Assembly (NCBI GenBank): GCA_001600415.1
Contig: BCJX01000001.1
Coordinates: 3,843,548-3,907,547 of the forward strand
Origin: Pascua guehoae
Lineage: Eukaryota; Basidiomycota; Tremellomycetes; Trichosporonales; Trichosporonaceae
Direction of reading: 5' to 3'
Length of the DNA stretch: 64,000 nt
Positions 50,249 to 60,730 of the stretch are shown here, one piece after another (within the stretch, counting starts at the first letter, position 1; each line of letters begins with the position of its first letter). The notes beneath the pieces were generated by a model. The model saw only the letters and a list, made by a program, of their open reading frames with translations. It did not search any database and had not been told where the DNA came from. The position numbers were made by a program, and so were the translations under genes.

Positions 50249-51575
50249 CTAGAAGCCAGCAGCGAGGGACGCGCGGGGGATCTCGCCCTCTGCCTGTGCC
50301 GCCGCGCCCGTGTGGGGCATCCCGTGCCCGCCCGCCCCGTACGCGGGCGTGTAGCTCTGGTAGCCCGTGTAGCCCGTGTTGGTGCCCGTGTTCATGGACG
50401 TCACGCTCTGGCCGTACTGGTCGTGGTCCTGGGGCTGGGCGAGCTCGTCGTCTTCGGCGAAGAGCTGGGCATTGTTGTCGACGGCGACCGTCTCGGCCGT
50501 CGCGCCCTGGTCGGCCGCGTCGATTTCGCGGTGCATGGCCGTGTCGTACGAGGGCGACGTCATGGCGGCCACGTTGTGCGAGAGCTCTTGTAGGCGCTGG
50601 TTGTTGATTTCCTGCTCGCGCGCCTTGGCTTGGACTTGGCCCTCTTCAACCTGGCCGTTAGGTGGTGCTTGGGGTGCAGGGGCGTGGGCAGTGTCGAAAA
50701 CGGGCCTGGGTCCCACTTTGTGGTCTTGGTGGGGAGGGGGACGAACTCACGCGGTTCTGGATGGCAGAGAGGCGTTCCTTGGCCGCGAGCGTCTCCTGGT
50801 GGAGACGCTCCTGCTCGGCGTTCTTGCGCTCGTACGCGTTTCCGAGGATTTGCGTCCTCTCAATGGCCGTGTTGTGGTCTGCAGCGTGAGACTGTTGCGC
50901 CAGGTACACTGACATCGGGAGCCGAAACCTGCTGAAACACCGCTACTCCAGCTCCCAAACGCCGTTTTGACTCACCGGCCTGCATCTTGTGGAGACGCTC
51001 GGAAATCCTCTCCTCCTTCTTTACGGCCTTCTTGTGAATCTCTGCGGCACTGTGTGCCTCCTTTGCGCCGCGCTGCTCGGCCTTGTTGGCCTTGTGGACC
51101 TCCTTGATGGCGATCTGGAGCTCGGACTCGTCCGCGCGAGCCGCTGCGGGGTGTCAGCTCTGGACGTGGGCGGGGGGAGGAGAGGGGACAGGCTGAGGCA
51201 GAGACCGGCGGGGTTGTCCATGGCAGACATGCGCAAGCACAACACGGGGGTTGGCCAAGGGGTAGCGGGGCTGGGAGCGGCGGTGGTAGGGGGCTGATGG
51301 GTGTTGCGAGTGGGGTGACGGAACAAGAGACGTGCCAGTGTCTGTCCCCCCAACCACCGCCTCCCCTTCCCCTCCCCTCCTGATCGCCACACTGGCCACT
51401 GGCCACTTGCCACTTGCCACTTGCCCAACCACCCGCGCCACACGCCGCGCCACACCCCGCCGGCCGCCAGCACCCAGTCGTCCTTGTCCCTCTCCAATGG
51501 AAACCACCCACCGTTCTTGGACAGCCGCTCCTCCCTACCCTCGGCAGACTTGGTGTTGAACAGACCCATGCGCAT
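50249..51575 (-). CDS. Small alpha-helical coiled-coil protein, unknown function
   Basis: Four minus-strand exons (51575-51539, 51143-50976, 50908-50751, 50650-50249) join in phase to give 254 residues. The N terminus reads MRMGLFNTKSAE; a second ATG two codons in would give MGLFNTKS, also plausible. Residues about 12-150 are strongly helical and charged, with Lys/Glu/Ala/Gln patterns such as EVHKANKAEQRGAKEAHSAA and KAVKKEERISERLHKM, indicating a continuous coiled coil. The last 110 residues are Gln/Asp/Gly/Tyr-rich and disordered. No enzymatic motif or membrane segment is present. Short helical proteins starting MGLF are, to my recollection, widespread in basidiomycetes without known function. 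The first intron is about 395 nt, the longest in the window, and should be checked. Confidence 0.72.
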
Positions 51576-51973
51576 GGTGGTGAGTGTCCTCTTGGTGGCG
51601 GGTGGCGGGTGGCGGGGACAGTGGGCGTGGACAGGTTAGTTTCAAACAAATAAGAGGTCAAAAGGGCGCTGGCGGGGAAGTACGACCCGCGGTCTGTCGT
51701 CGACCATAAGTACCGAATCAAGGGGGGGGCGTCATCCATACCGGTTGGGTACTAGGTACTGCAGGTGGCCAAACTCGCCCATCTCGTTCATCTGGTCCAT
51801 CTCGTCCATCTCGCCCATGGACACTGCCTGACGTCACTGAAACCTCCTATCCCCGCGCACGCCGGCCCAAGACGACGTTTGCGCACTCCACCTCATCAAG
51901 ATCCAAGGGGGCGGTGTGCATTATCAGATCTCACGGGGGAGGGTGAGATGCAGCACAGGGGTTGGGGGGTTGG

Positions 51974-52073
51974 NNNNNNNNNNNNNNNNNNNNNNNNNNN
52001 NNNNNNNNNNNNNNNNNNNNNNNNNNNNNNNNNNNNNNNNNNNNNNNNNNNNNNNNNNNNNNNNNNNNNNNNN
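51974..52073. other. Assembly gap (100 N)
   Basis: Exactly 100 N, the usual placeholder for a gap of unknown length. Both flanks are G-rich (GGGGTTGGGGGG before, GGGGGTGGGGGGGG after), suggesting a sequence hard to read or assemble. Confidence 0.98.
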
Positions 52074-53274
52074 GGCTCCGGGGGTGGGGGGGGGAGTAAG
52101 ACGTCCGCTGTGTGCTCGGCGTCTAGAACACGCACCAGACGCAAAAGACGCACGTGTCGCACGTGTCCCAACAAAGTCCACATGCATCCCCCTCCACTTT
52201 GACGGTTCCCCCTGCCCCCAGCAGGTCCTAACTGACCAGCGGTGGGTGGCAAAGGCGACGCAGTCTATCCACCTCGTCGGCACCTCGGTGTTACTTTCGA
52301 CCTCGACGACGCGATTCCAGCCCATTTCCATTCGCCACGGCAAGGCAATAGTCGCCACGATCTGAGGCATCCAGTGTCCTGGATCACCCAACCACACCTG
52401 TACGGCTCTGGACCGGGGTCAGACCTGGACCTCCACACCCACCACCCGTGGAGCCGATTCGAACGACCACGACCGGGACACCGGTGTTCCAGCACCATCC
52501 CCTAACTTCACTTATTGCACGCTACATGTACGAGCACGCTACATGTACGAACCGCCCGGCCCCGATCCAAACCCTCTATACGCCCGATCGGGCCGTCGTC
52601 GCCGTCTCCGGCCGTGCCGCGGCCGTCGGCGCTCCACTTCAGGGCCCGCGGATACGTAGGCACTGTCCATGTCTTGTTCCTTTGTACCCCGAGGGTCCAG
52701 ACGGGGCAGAGATGGAGGTGGAGGTGGTAGGTGAGGCGATGGAGAGTTGGGTCAGCACCGCCGTGCGCGGCCACGGCAATAGTTGGCTACAGGGCACTGC
52801 ATGCGGTGTGCAGGGTGCCGTGCTGCATGATAGGTGTGTAGGGCTGTGTTGCATGATACGGACAGTGGCAACTCTCATCATTGGCCCAGCAACTGGCAAT
52901 CCGAACAGAACTTGGCCCGTATTGGGCCATGCACTGAGGCTGCTCTGTCTCGGTGTCACACCCTGCCACGCGAATGCACAATGTGTCACGAATCGCCACA
53001 AATCTACACCCTATCATGCTAGGGTGTAGCCTCAATTCCACATTTCCTGATAGCTGCTTCCGTCCACAATTCCTGCTAGTCGCTTCCGAGACCCTCGGCG
53101 GGAACGATATGCATAGCTTAAGCTTGACTAGAATCTGCGCTACGGGAGCTACGAGCCGCGTCCCTACAATACTGTGCCCGATGTTTCGCCACTGTGGCAA
53201 AATGCGGATCAGCGCGTGTCCGGTTGCGGCGAACGCATGTATGGATCACGGTGATCCAACCCGCTCTTGTGCCA

Positions 53275-53370
53275 CTCAAACAACCCAACCCCAACCCACC
53301 AACCTCCCAATCCCCCAACCTCCTATTCCCCCACTTCCAACCTCCCAACCCCCCAACCCCAGCAGTGTTC
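53275..53370. repeat. C/A-rich low-complexity block
   Basis: Irregular repeats of CCCAACC, CCAACCTCC and related units over about 95 nt, non-coding. Confidence 0.75.
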
Positions 53371-54799
53371 TGGTTGGAAGCACTGGGTGACGTCACCCAT
53401 CGTCGCACACCCCACCCCACACCGCCAGCAGCAGCCTCGTCCACTGACGACGCCCGCACTTGGATACGTACGCGATGCGCCGCCCAGATCGATCCTCATC
53501 CTCGATCCCGCACGGCCCCGTCATGTCCGAACCCTGCATATTCCATGTGGATCGATATCAGAGTATGCAGCCAGAGGGGATCGGAAACTCGTGACATTCT
53601 TCCGTCATTCTTGTCCAAGCAAACCAAGGCAAAGCGTAGAGCTCGGGGGGAGGCTCTATTCCGGGGGGGACGGAAAGTCCAAAGTCGCGCACGGTCTTGG
53701 TGCCCGTCCCCCTTTGGGAAGTGGTTCTGGGCCCGTGCGGGTGGGTTCCCGTGGGATCCAGGCGACAGTTGCCGCTCTACCGTACTGCGCTGGTCCTTTG
53801 TCTCCCTTCTCCTTCGCCACCCACTCCCATTCTCACTCTCACTGCCCACCTTGCTCTCAGTCTTGGCTCATACCCCCCGCCGTCTCCATACCACCTGCGC
53901 CCGAAGCCGCGGCACTTGCTCGACGGCCCGACCCTGTCCCAGCCTGGAGTGACCTATCGTGCACGCAAGGAAATCGGAGAAGGCACACGGTCCAACGCGC
54001 GAGCTCTGCTGCCCTGCGCGATACTCGGGACAAGCCTGAAGCAAACTAGACTGTTGGGTGATCCATGAACACGAACGAGGACGGGCACGCGCCGTCTAGT
54101 TAGTGCCCCTCGGGTTCAGAGACGCTGTTGCCCTTTGGCATGTCAGAGGTGTGTGAGAAGTGTGTTAGAGAAACTGCACGAAGCCAAGCTGGTTACGGTA
54201 CGCGTTACAAGGCCATGCCCCACATGCGTTGGGCTGTGAATATACCTGTGAGCCCTTGTGCTTGAGCCGTTACCGTGCGGCCAGGCACACGTCGTCACTA
54301 TAGCGCAAGACCAACCTGCTCTGGGATTTAGTCTCTTGATCGAACCGACAGGCCCCGTGAAAGAAACGTCAACAAGTTCAAATGTCTTTGCATTCAGCGG
54401 CAAATTCAAAGTCGCCAAATGCGTGCGGGTAGCGGATTGTAAGGAGAGTGGGTGGTCGGGGCGAGAGTCATTAAAAGTGGGGGGGAATAAACGAGGAACA
54501 GTGAAAGAAGTGGTAGAAAGGTAAAAATAAAAGAGGGGGGGAGGACTGTGGGCACTGCGAGGTCTCAGCAAACTGGCCTCCACTCACAAGCCCAACGCGA
54601 CTGCTGCCCCCAGGCGAACTCAACGGATTACATTATGTTGTTTTTCAACCGCAAAACATGTGTGTGCAGCTATACTTTGAACCCACCACACCCAAACGGT
54701 ACTATCCTTGGCACTAACAGTTGACAACCAAGGCACGCCAGTCGGAATACAATAAAGCGAGCGAGCGCTGGGAGCGATTGTCTCTCTTTTCGCACAGTC

Positions 54800-57298
54800 T
54801 TAGACAATGGCTTGCCAGAAGCGCACAAGAGGGTTCTTGGGGGGCTCCATGACGGGTCCAAAGTCCTCGGCCTTGGAGTGCGAGTACAGGTCGACCTCGT
54901 CGAGAGGGATCATGCTGGTCTTGGAGATAAACTTGTGTCCAAAGTAGGCAATGAAGAAGAGCGGGACCGGAAGGTAGGCGCAGATAAAGTCGGAAGTGCT
55001 CCAGTGTCCCTTCATAAAGACCTTCCACTGGCTGAAGAGGATGACAATCGACGCAAAGATGAGCGTGTACCAGCCGAGGAAGGGCTGGAGACGCGCACGG
55101 TACAGGAGCTGCGTGCGGTCAAAGCCCTGGTACTGCGTCGCGCGGTAGAAGCGGAGGTAGATGACTGGATGTCAGTCGATTCAAGGCGGGGTTTCTATCC
55201 CGTCGGTGACTCACAGGCAATGCCGGCCCACGAGATGAGACCGACAATCGAGACCATGGTGGAGAAGTAGTCAAAGACCCTGTTGGTCAGTGAGTGGTTC
55301 ACAGTGGCAAAGGCCCTTCTGGGGCAGGGTTGTCTGCCATTTACTCACTGGTAGGCAGTGTCGTTACCACCGACAGTAAAGCCGAGAAGAGCAAAGGCGC
55401 CGCTAACAGCAAGGCAGTAGTAAGGGGTACCGTACTTGTTCACGCGAGTAAAGATCTTGGGGGCACGGCCGTTGTAAGCAAGTGCCCAGAGAGCACGGGA
55501 GCCGAGGTACTAGAGTTGTGAGCGTTTTTTAATAATCGTTTACAGAATCACAGCAACTTACGCAGTGGGCGGAACCGGCCGAGGCGGCCGAGCAGAGGAC
55601 ACCGGCGTTGATGACGCTGGGGAGGCCAGTGATACCGACACGGGTGTAGGCAATGACAAAGGGCGACGAAGCAGCGGTACCGGTACCACTGCGGAGCTTG
55701 GGGTCGGACGAAGGCATGACGAGGGTAAGAACGAAGATGGTCGTGCAGAAGAAGATGAGGATACGGATCCAGACACGGCGAATAGCCTTGGCCATCGAGT
55801 TCTTGGGGTCCTTGGCCTCACCGGCGGCAAGGGACACGTTCTCACAACCAACGTAACCAAAGGCAGCGCGGGTGAGGGTGGCCCAGAAACCGAGGAACTG
55901 GCCGAGGCTACCCTTGATGCCGAGGTACTGCTGGAACGGACCGTTCTCGCCCTTCCAGAACCTAAGGGGTTAGTTTTAGGGATTTCGGTGAATGAGAAAG
56001 TGTGCTCACTTGAAGCCAATAACCTCGTGCTTGGGGTTACCACCGGCGGTGACAATAATCGAGCAGAGAATGAGGCCGACAATAAGGATAATCTTGAGGG
56101 AAGCAAACCAGAACTCGGACTCGCCGTAGACACGGACCGACCACGAGTTGAGCATCAGAATGATAAAGAGCGAAAGAGCGACCCAAGCAGCCGGGTTGAC
56201 GTCTGGGAGCCAGTAACCGATAAGGATGGCGACGGCCGTGCACTCGGTAGGGAAAAGGATGCTGCCAGTGAGTTATTGTGCCATGCCCGGGACGTTTTGC
56301 GTCTTGACTAGAACAGAGGAAATACTCACACCCAGAGGTACCAGTAGAACCAACCCATGGCAAAGGACATCGAGTCACCAACGTAACGGTTAGCCAGCCT
56401 GGCTTGTCAGCATTTGACTTTTGAGAACCGATATTTTTATCCTCATTCAACATACTGTGGCACCGCCCACAGCTTCACGAGACACTCACGCAATGTGGCC
56501 ACCAGCAATAGGAGTGTGGACAATCATCTCGCCAACACAGGCCATGACCGAGTAGACAAGACTTCCGATGGCTGATGTCAGCTGCTGTCATTATTTCCGG
56601 CTTGTGTTTTGCCACCGCCGCCACTATTGAAACCGCCACATGCGCCGCAAAGGGTGCCAGGGGGTCTGTGCCACGCACCAACAAAGCCGAGGAACATGCC
56701 GAGCTGGCGGACGTCAGCATCAAGGAACCATCGCATAAAGAGCCAGCCCACGTCCGAAGACGCTGCACTGCGATCCGAATTAGTACTCACAGGACCGCCA
56801 TCAGCGAGAGCGAGACCGGAACCGATGAAGAGAGCAGTCTGTTTCGTCAGCACACCGGAGGTCTGAGCGTTCCTTTTTTGTGGCTGCACTTACACCAATG
56901 ACACCCTGGATGAAGAAAAAAGCACGTCAGCAACAGAGCCCGTACAAGTCACCTCGACTCCAAACGTACACCAAGGGCAATCATCTGGACTGTGCGGCGT
57001 TAGCATACATGACTTGCAGTGTGTGTGGACTGTGATCGCCCCGACCAAAACTTACTGTGGCGGTTCTTGAGACCACGGTGGAGGTCGACACCGAAACCAT
57101 CGGGGCCACTGCACTGTCAGGGTCCATGCTCTGGCTGAGACCGCGGTCGGCGGTCCTCCTCTGACTGAGACCAAAAATCGGCGTGCCCGACTCGGCGACG
57201 GAAAAGACTTACGCCGGGGTCGTCTCGACAGCGCTGTCGGACTTTGCGCTCTTGTGATCATCGAAGAACATGCCCTGAGGCTGACTATCGTTGAACAT
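54800..57298 (-). CDS. Amino acid permease (yeast amino acid transporter family)
   Basis: Thirteen minus-strand exons (57298-57213, 57108-57056, 56989-56970, 56905-56894, 56838-56791, 56703-56679, 56571-56490, 56398-56330, 56261-56010, 55961-55562, 55509-55349, 55279-55215, 55164-54800) join in phase to give 545 residues. The start of TM1 is rebuilt from three tiny exons as NRHIQMIALGGVIG, followed by TALFIGSGLALADGGP. Further hallmarks are VYSVMACVGEM, HTPIAGGHIALANRYVGDSMSF, the AAFGYVGCENVSLAAGEAKDP loop and SSPFVIAYTRVGI. About twelve membrane helices are expected, with a hydrophilic N terminus (residues 1-45) and a C-terminal tail, as in plasma-membrane proton symporters for amino acids. 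The substrate cannot be read from the sequence. A 46-nt G run (C on the coding strand) lies 32 nt upstream of the ATG. Confidence 0.93.
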
Positions 57299-57328
57299 GG
57301 TTGCGAATGCCGGGGACCGGTGTGTGCT

Positions 57329-57330
<2 letters not shown>

Positions 57331-57376
<46 letters not shown>
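57331..57376 (+). repeat. Poly-G tract, 46 nt
   Basis: Forty-six uninterrupted G on the plus strand, equal to poly-C on the permease coding strand, in its promoter or leader. Confidence 0.9.
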
Positions 57377-57377
<1 letters not shown>

Positions 57378-60300
57378 AGGAGAGGAGAGAAGGTGCTTGG
57401 AAAGGGAACGTGGGTGGCGAGAATGCGATAGATGGGAAGTAAGATAGCAGCGACTGCTAGAGTCGGGGAGAGGAGCGAGTGTCGTGTATTAATGCAAGAT
57501 GTTGGAGGCGAGATGCGTGTAGTGTAGTGTAGTGAAGTAGAGTGTGGTGTGAGATGTGTGTTCTGGGATGAGTACCCAGTCCGGTTCAAACAGCTAGAGG
57601 GGGGGCCGGGTGAGGAGGGAGTCCGTGCTGTTCGTCGAGAACGCGCGTTATGAAGTCTTTAGCGGCACGGGCCCCTGCTTGTGCGGCGGCGTGCCCAGCA
57701 TGCCCCATGTGTCTCATACCAGTGTCGGTGACTTGCCCAGAACCAGTGCCAGCCCCTAGTCGCCAGCGAATCCAAGACGCACGTCTCAGAGCTATCTCGC
57801 TTGCATGCATCACACACACTCTGTATCGCATCGCGCCGCCCATCACACCTTTTTTTTTCCCTTGCCTAGGCGTCGGTGACGGCGGTCCCGTCCCGCGGGT
57901 GGCAGAGAACCCATGGGGCTACGGAGACTGGGCGGGGGTGGTGGCGCGGATGCGCGATTGCCAGTGTGGAGAACAAAAAACAGGACAAAATGGTGCTAGG
58001 AATGAAACCCGCATCTTAGGATCAAAGAAGCCTACCCAGTAGCAGGTGTTGGCGCATCGTTTGGATTTGGCACTTCTTGGCGTGTGCAAGCGAGCATGGC
58101 GGCTGCAACCGCGCGCCATTGTCGCCAAACACGGTCTCTGTACCCTCTCGGTCTGCACCCTCTCTATACCCTCACCCGGTCCCTTTTCGAAACGGGAAAG
58201 CTCGGCTTGTCATTCGCATGTTCGTTTCTCCATCGCCCCCAGTTGTGATCGTGGAGCCCACGCCAACTAGACTAGCTTACCGACCACACTCGAGATCCGT
58301 GGTTGGCCACTACGCCGCCCTCTCCCCGCTTGCTCGCGCGCAGCGTCCGTGGGGCCGCATCTCACATCTCCTATGTCCCCGCACTCTGCAACAAATGGTT
58401 TGAGACCGGAAAGTGTACCCGAATGCCGTTCAGAGTGGGGGGCGGAGCACATGTGGAGGAGGTCGAGGTCGAGGAGAGGGCTGCGGCTCAGTGGCCAGTG
58501 GCCAGAGCACAGCACTGTCCAGTAGTAAAATGCAACCCAGCTGTCGATTGGCATTCCATTATTGCGGGGGCCCGTGCTTGCCCAAAAACAGAAGAAATAC
58601 GTTTGCCGCCAAGCCACCACCCAAACTCTCTGCCACCCACAGATCCATCCCACATGTTACGCGGCAATCCAGCAAACACTGAGGCATGGACAACAGCGGT
58701 GCTCGATCTGTTGCCTGATGCCTGAACACGGGTGCCAGTCACATGGCACATGAGCTGCTTCCAGCGCGCGTCGAGTGCGCCAATGCACACTCCCACGTGA
58801 ACGCCACTCGTCGTCTGAGAGCAGAGAGCTGAGCGGTCCGAGCAAGTTTTTTCCTTGCGCTACCAGTCCACATTCCTTGCCCCTGCGCGCCTTGCTCAAA
58901 ACGCCTTGGACCTCGTCGCTGGCGCGGCCCGGCCATGTCCGACACACGCGCAAACGCTGCCCCTGGGCACTGGCGACAGTCGGCCCATTGGCGCCGTGCC
59001 GCGGCCTCTGTGTCGGTATTAGAAAGCACCCGATGTCTGGGCGGGGGCGGGGGCGGAGATCGGGCTCGGGCCGTTTGTGCCGCTCGTGCCCCTCGTGCGA
59101 CATGCAACGGCTCCATCGCCAAAGTGTATAAGTTCATTGATCACTGGTTCGCACGCGCGCTTGGGTCGGGCGCGGGTGCAGGGATCCACAGACGGCGTTC
59201 TGCGGCTTTGCGACTGAAAACGCTCGAGGGCAGTTTTCGAAACGCCAAGCCTTTTCCCGATAACAAGCGGATATCCAGGCAAGCCGGGTGGGAGGGGCAT
59301 TCAACAGTACATGCTCTCGACTTCCGGGCTGACGAGACGAGGCACAACTGCTCGCTCGTTTACTCTCACTTGCGCCACCCCAGCCACAGTGTTCAATTTG
59401 GGCAGCCACCCCCGCCACAAAAAGCCACTACAAAGCCCACCATTCCATCTCAATCCCCTCGCCTCGTCAACACCCCCCTGGTGCATGAAATGCCCCTGTA
59501 TCTGCAGCTCGAGAGCACGCCAATTGAACAGCCGCACATGCTCTTGCGCGCATCACGGCATACGTATCGGACACGCAGGCGGGGGCCAGAGCATTCCGTC
59601 GATCCCCTCGGTATCAATCCTTACAAACCCCGTCCATTGCACCGATATGCATCTTGCCCGGCGTTGGTCGAAGAAAATCTTCCACACTCCACACAAAGGA
59701 TTGGGTCAGCCAACTCGCCAATAGCGCCAATACAGACCGGTCTGGCTTGTGGCTTGTGGTGTATTCCACTAAGCCAATCTTCCACGCCAAACCGAGACGC
59801 CACTCACGGCCCGAGTGTCAAGCCCCACCAATGCCCACCACAGCACACCACGCGCACCAGACCGCGCAACATGTGCAACACTTTCTCGTTAACTCGTTGG
59901 ACCTCTGTACAGGTCTCCAGCCATACAGCCATACAAGCCACGTGTGGCTTGCGAGTGACGCCACACGCCACACCGTACGCCACACCGCACGCCAAACCTC
60001 ACACCGCCCACCCGAGCAAGGCACCCACCCGCGCTGCACAGCGCCCCGCTTTCTGGGGCCAAACCACACGGCTGCGGCTGATGAGGCCCCTCCCCGCAGC
60101 TAGCGCAGCTGGCGGCAATGTGAGACACGCGGTTGGCAAACCTCGCTTAACTGTGTGGGGGTGTGAGGGAATGAGGGTCGCTGTGAATCAGTGAATCAGT
60201 GGATTAGAAAACAAAGAAAAGAAGAAATAAAAAATGATTAAATCCGGCGAACCAAGCGCCCCTCCCTTGGATGGCACGTTTACGAATGGTCCGTGGCGGA

Positions 60301-60617
60301 CACGTCACGGTCGACATTATTCGTTCGCTCGGGTCGCTTTTGGGGGGCTCGTCGACAGATCCCGACAGATCTTGTCTCGGCGGCCTGGATTAACCTCAGA
60401 TCCTGGTGTCTTTGACTGCCGCCATTCATGTCCCAGGCAATCGAGTTGTCTGCTTCTTTTGCTATCAGGGCGCGTGCATGCCAAGCACTTATTGTGTCGG
60501 GCTCGCCGATGTGGGAGTCGTAGGATCTTGGCCACAGCATGATTGAGGCGGTATGGAAGATACGACGGCATGGTGGCGGTGCGCGATTATAGCGCACGCT
60601 GCGCGCTGTACGCTGCA

Positions 60618-60730
60618 CGACTGCACGACTGCACGGCACGACTGCACGATTACACGATTACACGATTGCACGATTGCACCAGTGCACGAATGCACGATTA
60701 CACGATTGCACCAGTGCACGAATGCACAAG
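60618..60730 (+). repeat. Tandem repeat of TGCACGA/TTACACGA units
   Basis: Roughly a dozen 8-10 bp units (GACTGCAC, GATTACAC, GATTGCAC) within a larger period: a 32-bp-scale segment containing CCAGTGCACGAATGCAC occurs twice. Confidence 0.85.

Larger units (their letters stand above)
51576..54799. other. Intergenic region including assembly gap
   Basis: No gene supported. It contains the 100-base N run, a 13-bp direct repeat near 52521-52556 (GCTACATGTACGA twice) and a C/A-rich block of CCCAACC-type repeats at 53275-53370. A gene hidden in or broken by the gap cannot be excluded. Confidence 0.5.

Noticed and set aside
53275..53370. CCCAACC repeats as an interstitial telomere
   Set aside because: Units are irregular and do not match TTAGGG-type or other known fungal telomere repeats.
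58935..60194. 419-codon open frame on the plus strand
   Set aside because: Composition is His/Arg/Ser/Pro/Thr-heavy with no domain, competing frames of similar quality exist on both strands, and GC-rich non-coding DNA yields such frames by chance.
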